Translations under genes and position numbers: made by a program
Notes under the pieces: generated by a model
Database searches by the model: none
Told to the model about the DNA's origin: nothing
What the model saw: only the letters and a program-made list of their open reading frames with translations
Assembly: GCA_004322005.1 (NCBI GenBank)
Contig: SCRF01000049.1
Span: 62,001 to 126,000 of the forward strand
From: Rhodanobacter sp.
GTDB taxonomy: Bacteria; Pseudomonadota; Gammaproteobacteria; Xanthomonadales; Rhodanobacteraceae
Reading direction: 5' to 3'
Length of the DNA stretch: 64,000 bases
Shown here: piece after piece, positions 55,478 through 64,000 of the stretch
Numbering within the stretch: position 1 is the stretch's first letter
How the letters are laid out: each line of letters starts with the position of its first letter

Positions 55478-57406
55478 TCAGGTTTTCCGTGCAGCCAGCA
55501 TCCCGGGCTCCTCGCCGCCCTGATCCGGACCGCGTTCCAGTGCGCGACGCACCTCGTCCAGCGCACCCGGATCGTCCAGCGTGGACAGGTCGCCGGGATC
55601 GCGCTGTTCCACCAACGCCTGCAGCGAACGGCGCAGCAGCTTGCCCGAGCGGGTCTTGGGCAGCGCGTTCACCACGTAGATGCGTGCCGGCCGGGCCACC
55701 GCGCCGAGCTGGTCGGTGACGCACTGCTGCATGGCCCTGGCCACGTCGGCAGGCAGCTCGACCACGCCCTGCTTGAGCGTGGCGAACACCACCGGCACCT
55801 GGCCCTTGAGTTCGTCCTTCATGCCGATCACGGCGGCCTCGGCCACCGACGCATGCGTGGCCACCGACTCCTCGATCTCGCGGGTGCCCAGGCGGTGCCC
55901 GGCCACGTTGATCACGTCGTCGGTGCGCCCGAGGATGTTGGTGTAGCCGTCCGCGTCGCGGATCGCCCAGTCCAGCGAACTGTACAAGAGCTCCTTGAAG
56001 TGGCTGAAGTAGCTGTTGACATAGCGGCCGTCGTCACGCCACACCGTGGTGAGGCAGCCCGGCGGCAGCGGCGGCACGAACACCAGCACGCCCTTCTCGC
56101 CCGCCGCAGCTTCGTCGCCGGTGGACTCGTTGATCACCTTCATTTTGTAGCCCGGTGCGGGCAGGCCAGGCGAACCCCACTTCACCGGCTTCAGATCCAG
56201 TCCCGGCATCAGAGTGATGGCCGGCCAGCCGGTTTCGGTCTGCCAGTAGTTGTCGATCGCCGGCACGCCGAGGCCGTCGGTGATCCAGTGCGCGGTCGGC
56301 TCGTCCAGCGGCTCGCCGGCGAGGAACAGCCACTTCAGGCTGGAGAGATCCGCCTTTTTCAGCCACGCCGCGTCCTGCTTCTTCAGCACGCGGATGCCGG
56401 TCGGCGAGGAGAACATGGTGCGCACGCGGTACTTCTCGCACAGCCGCCACCAGACGCCGGGGTCGGGCCGTGTGGGCAGGCCTTCGTACAGCAGCGAGGT
56501 GGCGCCGCCGATCAGCGGACCATAGACGTTGTAGGAATGCCCCACCGCCCAGCCCACGTCCGAAGTGGAAAACATCACCTGTCCCGGCGCGATGTCGAAG
56601 ATCGTGCGGATCGACAGCGCCATCGCCACCGCGTAGCCGCCCACGTCGCGCTGGATGCCCTTCGGCTTGCCGGTGGTGCCGGAGGTGTAGAGCAGGTAGC
56701 TGGGCTCGTTCAATTCGAGCCACGTCACCGGCACCTCGTCGTTCATGTGCTCGGCGCGCAGGCGGGCGTAGTCCACGTCGCGACCTCCCACACGCTGCAT
56801 GTCGCGATCCAGCCCGCGGCTGACGATCAGCACGTGCGGCGGCGGCGCCTTCGATTCGGCCAGGGCCGCGTCCACCAGCGGCTTGTACGGAATCACCTTG
56901 CCGCCGCGCATGCCGGCGTCGGCGCAGATCAGCAGCCTGGGCTCCGCATCGTCGATGCGCAGCGCCAGGTTGTGCGCCGCAAAGCCGCCGAACACCACCG
57001 AATGGATCGCGCCGATCCGTGCGCAGGCCAGCATCGCGTACACCGCCTCGGCCATGTTGGGCATGTAGATCACCACCCGGTCGCCCTGGCCCACGTCCAG
57101 CGACTGGAGGATGCCGGCGAAGCGGTTCACCTCGCGGTAGAGCACGCGGTAGGTGATCTCCTGCGTGCTGTCGGTCTCGCTGGAGATCGCCACCAGTGCC
57201 AGCTGCTCGCCGCGCTCGGCGAGGTGACGGTCGACCGCGTTGTAGCAGAGATTGGTGGTGCCGCCCACGAACCAGCGACGGAACGGCGGGTTGGACTGGT
57301 CGAGGATCTGCCGTGGCGGCGTGTCCCAGTGGATCAGCCGTGCCTGCTCGCCCCAGAACCGCTCCGGCTCGTCGACCGACTGCCGGTAGAACTCTTCGTA
57401 GCGCAT
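55478..57406 (-). CDS. prpE: propionyl-CoA synthetase (acetyl-CoA synthetase-like)
   Basis: MRYEEFYRQSVDEPERFWGEQARLIHWDTPP; YTSGTTGKPKGIQRDVGGYAVAM; KTRSGKLLRR. Confidence 0.93.
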   Translation of the reverse strand: MRYEEFYRQSVDEPERFWGEQARLIHWDTPPRQILDQSNPPFRRWFVGGTTNLCYNAVDRHLAERGEQLALVAISSETDSTQEITYRVLYREVNRFAGILQSLDVGQGDRVVIYMPNMAEAVYAMLACARIGAIHSVVFGGFAAHNLALRIDDAEPRLLICADAGMRGGKVIPYKPLVDAALAESKAPPPHVLIVSRGLDRDMQRVGGRDVDYARLRAEHMNDEVPVTWLELNEPSYLLYTSGTTGKPKGIQRDVGGYAVAMALSIRTIFDIAPGQVMFSTSDVGWAVGHSYNVYGPLIGGATSLLYEGLPTRPDPGVWWRLCEKYRVRTMFSSPTGIRVLKKQDAAWLKKADLSSLKWLFLAGEPLDEPTAHWITDGLGVPAIDNYWQTETGWPAITLMPGLDLKPVKWGSPGLPAPGYKMKVINESTGDEAAAGEKGVLVFVPPLPPGCLTTVWRDDGRYVNSYFSHFKELLYSSLDWAIRDADGYTNILGRTDDVINVAGHRLGTREIEESVATHASVAEAAVIGMKDELKGQVPVVFATLKQGVVELPADVARAMQQCVTDQLGAVARPARIYVVNALPKTRSGKLLRRSLQALVEQRDPGDLSTLDDPGALDEVRRALERGPDQGGEEPGMLAARKT

Positions 57407-57522
57407 CGCCCCTGCCCGTATAGCCGCCGATGCGCCCAGCCTAGACCCATGCAGCGGCGTGGGACATCCGACTTTCGCCGTGGGCCGGAACGACGACGGG
57501 CCGGCAGTACCGGCCCGTTTTT

Positions 57523-57599
57523 GTAGGAGCCCACCCTGTGGGCGAATGCTCTTAGCCATACCCCGACAAGAGCAATTCGCGCACAGGGTGCGCTCCTAC
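57523..57599. repeat. hybrid REPIN: subtype C left arm, subtype A right arm
   Basis: gtaggagcccaccctgtgggcgaatgctctt ... aagagcaattcgcgcacagggtgcgctcctac. Confidence 0.92.
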
Positions 57600-57654
57600 G
57601 CGGTGAACGAGTGCCCGACGCCGGCACGCTTATCACGCAGCCACGCGGCAACGT

Positions 57655-57680
57655 GTTTCGCGCACAGGGTGCGCTCTTAC
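57655..57680. repeat. solitary degenerate REP (GTAAGAG variant)
   Basis: gtttcgcgcacagggtgcgctcttac. Confidence 0.85.
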
Positions 57681-58660
57681 GCGGTGAACAGGTGCTCGAC
57701 GCCGGCGCGCTCCTCGCGCAGTTCCTTGTCGGTGGCATCCATGCGAGCGCGCGAGAAGTCGTTGATCGCCAGCCCCTGCACGATCGCGTACTTGCTGTCC
57801 TTCACCGTCACCGGGTAGCCGTAGATCACGCCCGGGGCGATACCGTAGGAGCCGTCGGACGGGATGCCCATCGAGACCCAGTCGCCTTCGGCGGTGCCCA
57901 GCGCCCACGTGCGCATGTGGTCGATCGCCGCCGAGGCGGCAGAGGCGGCGGACGAGGCGCCGCGCGCCTTGATGATCGCCGCGCCGCGCTGCTGCACGGT
58001 CGGGATGAAGTCGCTCTCGTACCAGACCTGGTCGACCAGCGACATCGCCGGCTTGCCGTTGACCGTGGCGTGATGGATATCCGGATACTGGGTGGAGCTG
58101 TGGTTGCCCCAGATCGTCATCTTTTTGATGTCGGTGGTGTGCGTGCCGGTCTTCTCGGCCAGCTGGCTCAATGCGCGGTTGTGGTCCAGCCGCACCATCG
58201 CGGTGAAGCATTTCGGATCCAGGTCCGGCGCGTTCTGCTGGGCGATCAGCGAGTTGGTGTTGGCCGGGTTGCCGACCACCAGCACCTTTACGTTGCGCCT
58301 GGCGTGCGCGTTCAGCGCCTTGCCCTGCGGGCCGAAGATCGCGCCGTTCGCTTCCAGCAGGTCCTTGCGCTCCATGCCCGGGCCGCGTGGGCGCGCGCCG
58401 ACCAGCAGCGCGTAATCGACGTCCTTGAACGCGACGTTGAGGTCGTCGGTGGCGACCACGCCGGCCAGGGTCGGGAACGCGCAGTCGTTGAGTTCCATCA
58501 CCACGCCCTTGAGGGCGGGCAGCGCCGGGGTGATTTCCAGCAGATGCAGGATCACCGGCTGGTCCTTGCCCAGCATGTCGCCGGCGGCGATACGGAACAG
58601 CAAGGCGTAGCCGATCTGGCCAGCGGCACCGGTAACGGCAACTCGAACGGGGGCTTTCAT
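57677..58660 (-). CDS. mdh: malate dehydrogenase
   Basis: [70 protein letters not shown]. Confidence 0.97.
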   Translation of the reverse strand: MKAPVRVAVTGAAGQIGYALLFRIAAGDMLGKDQPVILHLLEITPALPALKGVVMELNDCAFPTLAGVVATDDLNVAFKDVDYALLVGARPRGPGMERKDLLEANGAIFGPQGKALNAHARRNVKVLVVGNPANTNSLIAQQNAPDLDPKCFTAMVRLDHNRALSQLAEKTGTHTTDIKKMTIWGNHSSTQYPDIHHATVNGKPAMSLVDQVWYESDFIPTVQQRGAAIIKARGASSAASAASAAIDHMRTWALGTAEGDWVSMGIPSDGSYGIAPGVIYGYPVTVKDSKYAIVQGLAINDFSRARMDATDKELREERAGVEHLFTA

Positions 58661-58703
58661 GGGGGTAGCTCCTTGGTGGGGGTTCAATGCATTGTGCTCG
58701 ATG

Positions 58704-58771
58704 GTAGGAGCGCACCCTGTGCGCGAATGCCATTTGCTGGCAAGAGCATCGCGCACAGGGTGCGCTCCTAC
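58704..58771. repeat. REP/REPIN
   Basis: gtaggagcgcaccctgtgcgcgaatgcca ... gagcatcgcgcacagggtgcgctcctac. Confidence 0.92.
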
Positions 58772-58784
58772 ACAGGTGTTGGAT

Positions 58785-59996
58785 TCAGTCCAGTTCGGCG
58801 ATGAACTCCTCGATGCGTTGCAAGCCCGGCGCCAGCTGCGCGGTGGGGCACGTGTAGGAAATGCGCATCGCCCGCGGTTCGCCAAAAGCCGATCCGGGCA
58901 CGCAGGCAACGCCCTTGGCTTCCAGCAGGGCGGCGCAGAACTCCAGGTCATTCGCGATCGCGGTGCCGCGGTGGCTCTTGCCGAACGCCACCGAGATATC
59001 CGGGAACGCGTAGAACGCGCCCTGCGGTCGCGGGCAGACCACACCCGGGATCGCGGCAAGTGCAGCCAGCACGATGTCGCGCTTGCCGGCGAACTCGGCG
59101 CAGCTGGCCTTGGGAATGTCCTGCGGGCCGGTCAACGCCGCCACCGCGGCCGCCGTGATCACCTCCGGCACGCTGGTGATGTGGTTGGAGTTGAGCGTGG
59201 TCACCGCCCCGGCCACCGCCTCGGGCGCGGCCACGAAACCCACCCGCCAGCCCGGCATGCCATAGGTCTTGGAGAGCGAGTCGACGAAGATCAGCCGCTC
59301 GCGCAGTTCGGGCCTGGCGAACCCGAAGTTGTGGTAGCCGATGCCGTCGAACACCATCGCGTTGTAGATATCGTCGGTCACGATCCAGGTGTCCGGATGC
59401 TTCGCCAGCACCTCGGCCAGCGCGGCGATTTCCTCCGCCGTGTAGACCATGCCGGTGGGGTTGGACGGGTTGTTGAACAGGAACACCCTGGGCTTGCGCG
59501 CCAGCGCCGCATCGAGCTGCGCCGGGGTCAGCTTGTAGTTCTGCTCTAGCCCGCAATGCAGTACGTTGACCTTCGCGCCGACGATGTCGGCGATATCGCG
59601 GTAGGTGGTCCAGTACGGTGCGGCGAAGCAGATCTCGTCGCCTTCGTCCAGCAGCGCCTCGGCCAGGTTGTACAGCACCTGCTTGGCACCGATCCCGATG
59701 GAAAGGTTCAGGCGTCCATAACCCGAGAAGCCCAGCGCCTCGATGTGTTGGAGGAACGCATCCAGCAAGGCATCGGCACCGCGGTTGCTGCCGTACTGGC
59801 CGCTGTCGTGCGACAGCGCTTCGCGCGCCGCGGCGTAGACGTGTGCGCCTGGCAGGAAGTTCGGCACGCCGATCGAGAAGCTGATGATGTCCCGTCCGGC
59901 AGCCTTGAGCTGCTTAGCCTTTTCGGCAATCACCATGATGGCGCTGGGCTTGGCGCGACCGACACGCTGGGCGAACTGGGGCATGGCGCCTCTCAT
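58785..59996 (-). CDS. class I aminotransferase (aspartate/alanine aminotransferase-like)
   Basis: [19 protein letters not shown] lysine [15 protein letters not shown]. Confidence 0.93.
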   Translation of the reverse strand: MRGAMPQFAQRVGRAKPSAIMVIAEKAKQLKAAGRDIISFSIGVPNFLPGAHVYAAAREALSHDSGQYGSNRGADALLDAFLQHIEALGFSGYGRLNLSIGIGAKQVLYNLAEALLDEGDEICFAAPYWTTYRDIADIVGAKVNVLHCGLEQNYKLTPAQLDAALARKPRVFLFNNPSNPTGMVYTAEEIAALAEVLAKHPDTWIVTDDIYNAMVFDGIGYHNFGFARPELRERLIFVDSLSKTYGMPGWRVGFVAAPEAVAGAVTTLNSNHITSVPEVITAAAVAALTGPQDIPKASCAEFAGKRDIVLAALAAIPGVVCPRPQGAFYAFPDISVAFGKSHRGTAIANDLEFCAALLEAKGVACVPGSAFGEPRAMRISYTCPTAQLAPGLQRIEEFIAELD

Positions 59997-60163
59997 GCGA
60001 AGGGAAGAAACAAAGGCCGTGATTTTATCATGCCAGCGGATGCCCGCGCCGGCCACATGCAGGATCAACGGCACTGGCAGCCCGGGTGGGGCACGGCGGG
60101 CAACCCCGCACCACGGACTACCGGACTTCGCGGCAGCAGCGGGCGCCGCCATGCCGATGGCAC

Positions 60164-60200
60164 AAAAAAAACCGCCGGTGGAGCGTCGGCGGTTTTTTTT
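60164..60200. terminator. bidirectional-looking terminator between ppiB and aminotransferase genes
   Basis: aaaaaaaaccgccg gtggagcgt cggcggtttttttt. Confidence 0.75.
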
Positions 60201-60219
60201 GACCATCGCTCGCACGAAC

Positions 60220-60729
60220 TCAGTCGCGCTTGTCCAGCACGGCGTTCCACACGTTCACTTTCTCCTGCTGCGCGGCCAGCAGGGCATCCACATCGCCCGA
60301 CACGGTGACCTTCTCGATCACGTCGCCCTGCGCGATCGTGTTGACCACCTTCAGGTCGGCCGCTTCGACCACTTCGCCGAACACGCTGTGCTTGCCGTCC
60401 AGCCAGGGCGTGGGGCCGTGCGTGATGAAGAACTGGCTGCCATTCGTGCGTGGCCCGGCATTGGCCATCGACAGCACGCCGGGCTTGTCGTGGCGCAGCG
60501 ACGGGTCGAACTCGTCCTCGAACTTGTAGCCCGGGCCGCCACGGCCGGTGCCTTCGGGGCAGCCGCCCTGGATCATGAAGTCGGCGATCACGCGGTGGAA
60601 CGACAAACCGTCGTAATAGCCGCGCCTGGCCAGGTTGACGAAGTTGGCAACCGTGATCGGCGCGCGATCTTCATGCAGACGCAGATGGATCGGGCCACGG
60701 TTGGTGTCGAAGGTCACGTTGATGGTCAT
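60220..60729 (-). CDS. ppiB: cyclophilin-type peptidyl-prolyl cis-trans isomerase B
   Basis: [74 protein letters not shown]. Confidence 0.97.
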   Translation of the reverse strand: MTINVTFDTNRGPIHLRLHEDRAPITVANFVNLARRGYYDGLSFHRVIADFMIQGGCPEGTGRGGPGYKFEDEFDPSLRHDKPGVLSMANAGPRTNGSQFFITHGPTPWLDGKHSVFGEVVEAADLKVVNTIAQGDVIEKVTVSGDVDALLAAQQEKVNVWNAVLDKRD

Positions 60730-60800
60730 CGGAAAGTCCTTGGGATTGTAAGCTGCACCGCGCGACGGCACGGACCCTCAAGGATAACCCAGCATCGCCG

Positions 60801-60878
60801 GTAGGAGCGCACCCTGTGCGCGAATGCTCTTGCCGATGAACGTCCGCAAGAGCATTCGCGCACAGGGTGCGCTCCTAC
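60801..60878. repeat. REP/REPIN subtype A
   Basis: gtaggagcgcaccctgtgcgcgaatgctcttg ... caagagcattcgcgcacagggtgcgctcctac. Confidence 0.95.
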
Positions 60879-60899
60879 GCGGGCATTGCCGCGGTGCGT

Positions 60900-62750
60900 C
60901 TACGGCATGCCCAGCGTGCCACGCTCAAGCGTACCGGCGCCGCGCGGCCGGGCCGGTGGGGTGGGCACGTCGAGCGGCCAGGCCGCGCCTTCGTACAAAT
61001 GCGCCCACAGTCGGTCCAGCGCCGCATAGCCGTAGGGCAGCAGCGGTACATGCCGGTCGCCGAAACCCGGTAGCGAGAGGAACGCATCGAAGTGCTGGGC
61101 ATATGGCACCTTCCAGTAGATCGGCTGGCGCCCTTCCTCGCGCAACCAGGCCACATAGGGCTCGGAACTGAAGGCCGTCGGCAGCAGGCCGTCACTGGCG
61201 CCATGCAGTACCCACAGTGGCAAGTCGCTGCGCGGCAACCTGGCCGCGGTGGCGGCCACCGAAGCATGCAGGTTCTGCGCTGCGGGATCGCTGCCGGTCC
61301 ACAGCGCACGCAAGCATTCGATACCGGTCAGGGTGGGGTCGGTCGAAACATTCGTTCCGCCGAACAGACCCACGCCATTGCCCGGTGGAATGCCTGCCGC
61401 GTCCGACCACCACGCCGCACGGGTCGCGGCATCGGCCAGACCCGGCTGGCCATCGGCACCGATCGCCGCGTAGCGGAAGCCGCACGGCATGTCCGCCACG
61501 CCGCGACGCAGATAGGACGAGGCATAGCCGGCGGCAGCCGCCCGCCACAGGTCGAACGCAGTCGAACTGGCCGCGGTGCTCATCGCCTCGTCGGTCCAGC
61601 CGCGGACACGCAGGTATTGGTAAGCCTGCTCGGCCTGTTCGGCCACGCTGTTGCCGCCCAGCTTGCCCTGTGCGCGCAGGCTCGCGCAGCGCACCGGCCA
61701 CGCCGGCGGCGGCCGGCCGTTCGCTTCGCGCGCGAACGGCGCGTCGGCAAAGCGCTCGCTGCTCAGTGCGCACGGCAGCCAGATCGCCGCCTCGGTGGCG
61801 TAGTCGTAAAACGGACGGCCATGATCTTGCACATGCACGTTGGGCTCCAGCGCGACCACGCCGGCAAAAAAACCATCGCGATCCAGTCCGGCCGCCTGCA
61901 GCACCGCGCCACCGCCATTGGACAAGCCGGTGGCGATGATCTTCGTGTTCTGCGGCGTGAACGGCGCCTCATCCGGATAGGCCCGATCAAGCATCGCCAG
62001 CGCGAACTGCGCGGCCTGGATCACGTGCCGCCCCCAGTCGGCCTCCGGGTTGTCGCCGGAATTCATCTGCTTCACCGCGATGCCTGTGCCCGGCGGTGCC
62101 GGCGGTGGCTGGAACTCCAGCGGCGCCTCGCCGCGTCGGGCGCGGCGGCCGTCCAGCGCCACGCCGCTGTCGTCGGCGTAATCGAAATAGCCCGAACCGG
62201 TGCCCTTGTCGGTGTACGCCACCGCGCAACCGTGCGGCAGGCCCCAGGCCCCGGCCAGCGCGATCGCGCCGTAGATGCCACGCGAACCGGACGAGGCGGT
62301 CACCACCAGGCAGCGCTTGCGGTGGTCGAAATTGTCCGGCAACTGCAGCAGCACGCGATGCGGCGCCCGCGCGCCGGGAATCCGCGCGAACGCCTGGTAT
62401 TCGCGCCCCGGTATATCCGGCACGCCGCCATAGACCGTGCCGTAACCGCCTAGCGGACCGAGATCGGCGATGCCCTTCCAACTGGTCTGGATCGCCCGCC
62501 GACGCAGTTCGTCCGCGCTGGGGTCCTGCGGGTTGGCGAACGGTGGCGGCGCACCGGCCAGACCGGCCAACCCCAGGCCCGCGCTCAACAGATCGTCGTG
62601 CCCCCGATGCGCGGTGACTTGTACTTCGCCGTAATCCACGTCTCGCATTCCAGATTCCTTCCCGACCGGGCTGCTGGCACAAGCCGACAGCATGACGGAT
62701 AGCAGCACGGACCAGAACAGCGGTGTTGCAATGGGGATGGATTTCTTCAT
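60900..62750 (-). CDS. D-(-)-3-hydroxybutyrate oligomer hydrolase-like lipoprotein
   Basis: Lipobox LLSVMLSACASS; TSWKGIADLGPLGGYGTVYG; ATGLSNGGGAVLQAAG nucleophile elbow. Confidence 0.88.
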   Translation of the reverse strand: MKKSIPIATPLFWSVLLSVMLSACASSPVGKESGMRDVDYGEVQVTAHRGHDDLLSAGLGLAGLAGAPPPFANPQDPSADELRRRAIQTSWKGIADLGPLGGYGTVYGGVPDIPGREYQAFARIPGARAPHRVLLQLPDNFDHRKRCLVVTASSGSRGIYGAIALAGAWGLPHGCAVAYTDKGTGSGYFDYADDSGVALDGRRARRGEAPLEFQPPPAPPGTGIAVKQMNSGDNPEADWGRHVIQAAQFALAMLDRAYPDEAPFTPQNTKIIATGLSNGGGAVLQAAGLDRDGFFAGVVALEPNVHVQDHGRPFYDYATEAAIWLPCALSSERFADAPFAREANGRPPPAWPVRCASLRAQGKLGGNSVAEQAEQAYQYLRVRGWTDEAMSTAASSTAFDLWRAAAAGYASSYLRRGVADMPCGFRYAAIGADGQPGLADAATRAAWWSDAAGIPPGNGVGLFGGTNVSTDPTLTGIECLRALWTGSDPAAQNLHASVAATAARLPRSDLPLWVLHGASDGLLPTAFSSEPYVAWLREEGRQPIYWKVPYAQHFDAFLSLPGFGDRHVPLLPYGYAALDRLWAHLYEGAAWPLDVPTPPARPRGAGTLERGTLGMP

Positions 62751-62855
62751 CACGCCACCATAGCAAGCATGCTGCCTCCCGCCATCGTACAAAAGTCCAT
62801 CACGCATGACTTCCGAGACTCGACGGCAGCGCCGGGGCCGGCTAAGTTCGACCGC

Positions 62856-63515
62856 ATGACCTGCCTGCTGATCGCCGACGACCACCCGCTGTTCCGCGCC
62901 GCCCTGCATCAGGCCGCCAGCGCCAGCGTGCCGGGGTGCCACGTGCATGAGGCTGCCGACCTTGCCGACGTGCTGACCGTACTGGCCTCGGAACCGGATA
63001 TCGATCTGGTGCTGCTCGACCTGCACATGCCCGGCAGCCGGGGCCTGACCGGGCTGGCGGCACTGCGTGGCCAGCATCCCGGCGTGGCGGTGCTGGTGGT
63101 GTCCGCCCACGACGAACCGCGCATCGTGCGCCGCGTGCTCGATCACGGCGCTGCCGGTTTCATCCCCAAGAGCGCCAGCCCGGTGCAGATTGGCCAGGCG
63201 ATCCGCAGCGTGCTCGAGTGCGGCAGCTGGCTGCCGCCCGGCCTCGCCGCTGCCGTGGCCGCCCTGCCCGCCAACCCCGATGACACCGACCTGGCCGCTC
63301 GCCTGGCCCGACTGACCGAGCAGCAGTCGCGCGTCCTGGGCCTGCTGGCCGAAGGTTTGTTGAACAAGCAGATCGCCGACCGCCTCTCGATCCAGGAGCG
63401 CACGGTGAAGGCGCACGTCACGGCGATCTTCGAGAAGCTGCGGGTGAGAAACCGCACCCAGGCCGGGATGCTGTTGAAGTCGCTGGAATTGGGAGAACCG
63501 GCGCGGATGGAGTAG
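62856..63515 (+). CDS. LuxR/NarL-family response regulator
   Basis: MTCLLIADDHPLFRAALHQA; receiver LVLLDLHMPGSRGL; HTH LLAEGLLNKQIADRLSIQERTVKAHVTAIFEKLRVRNRTQA. Confidence 0.93.
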   Translation: MTCLLIADDHPLFRAALHQAASASVPGCHVHEAADLADVLTVLASEPDIDLVLLDLHMPGSRGLTGLAALRGQHPGVAVLVVSAHDEPRIVRRVLDHGAAGFIPKSASPVQIGQAIRSVLECGSWLPPGLAAAVAALPANPDDTDLAARLARLTEQQSRVLGLLAEGLLNKQIADRLSIQERTVKAHVTAIFEKLRVRNRTQAGMLLKSLELGEPARME

Positions 63516-63544
63516 GACTCGAATGGTACTTAACTTATAAGCGC

Positions 63545-63633
63545 CGTCATCCCCGCGAAAGCGGGGATCCAGTGCCTTCCGTGGCCTTCAAACGCTTGAA
63601 TGCGCTGGATTCCCGCTTTCGCGGGAATGACGA
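63545..63633. repeat. family-2 palindromic repeat
   Basis: cgtcatccccgcgaaagcggggatccagtgcc ... gcgctggattcccgctttcgcgggaatgacg. Confidence 0.93.
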
Positions 63634-63727
63634 GCTTTGTAAGTACCGTTCTGCTCTGACCTAAGGTGGCGCTTGAGCATGACGGCACCCAAAGACACCT
63701 GAGACACCCGATCATTGGGGAAAACCG

Positions 63728-64000
63728 ATGCTGGCACGCACAATGAAAAAACTGTTTCAGGCACCTCTCCGCTTGCACTGCGGCGATCATGTAAGGCGCC
63801 TGCTGCGTGTGGCTGTGCTGTTCGCGTTCGGCTGTGCCGCGGCTGCCCAGGCACGCACTCCCGCGCAAACGACCGACCCGGCCCGCTGGCAGCGCGAGGC
63901 GCAGGCGGTCACGATCACCCGCGACGACTGGGGCATCGCGCATGTGCACGGCAGGACCGACGCCAACGCGGTGTTCGGCATGGCCTACGCGCAGGCCGAG
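63728..64000 (+). CDS. penicillin acylase family protein, N-terminal part (runs off right edge)
   Basis: [19 protein letters not shown]...signal peptide; [32 protein letters not shown] is the N-terminal penicillin-amidase signature. Confidence 0.82.
   Translation, partial: MLARTMKKLFQAPLRLHCGDHVRRLLRVAVLFAFGCAAAAQARTPAQTTDPARWQREAQAVTITRDDWGIAHVHGRTDANAVFGMAYAQAE

Noticed and set aside
57496-57521. Terminator cgggccggcagtaccggcccgttttt
   Set aside because: T tract is on the plus strand while both flanking genes (prpE, mdh) are on the minus strand; no plus-strand transcript to terminate is evident.

Overview
GC-rich chromosomal window, most likely from a gammaproteobacterium of the Xanthomonadales (Rhodanobacter/Luteibacter/Dyella-like; inferred from gene content and repeats, not proven). 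Housekeeping blocks: dcd-mrp, metG-rnfB-nth, glnL-glnG (ntrBC), rnr-rlmB, tRNA-Leu(CAG), a tandem glycine riboswitch upstream of gcvP, purA-hflC-hflK-hflX-hfq-miaA, tdh/kbl separated by a large AsmA/DUF748-like gene, an OmpA-family protein, a prp (methylcitrate) cluster, mdh, an aminotransferase, ppiB, a 3-hydroxybutyrate-oligomer hydrolase, a LuxR-type regulator and the start of a penicillin-acylase-like gene. Accessory or unusual content: (i) a divergent pair of stand-alone genes matching the GH94 and GH144/glycoamylase modules of cyclic beta-1,2-glucan synthases, with no GT84 module; (ii) a Type I R-M island in the order hsdR-hsdS-AlbA_2/Schlafen-like-hsdM, with a palindromic repeat element translated in frame inside hsdS and two strong inverted repeats in front of hsdM; (iii) a yybP-ykoY (Mn2+) riboswitch upstream of a TerC/YjbE-family gene lying inside the prp cluster on the opposite strand; (iv) about 15 REP/REPIN loci (GTAGGAG...CTCCTAC) of at least three subtypes, some nested or hybrid, four of which supply the stop codon of the neighbouring gene; (v) a second palindromic repeat family (CGTCATyCC..GAAAGC..GGATCCAG). 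No CRISPR array, integrase or transposase was seen. Everything is from reading sequence and translations; no database search was run.
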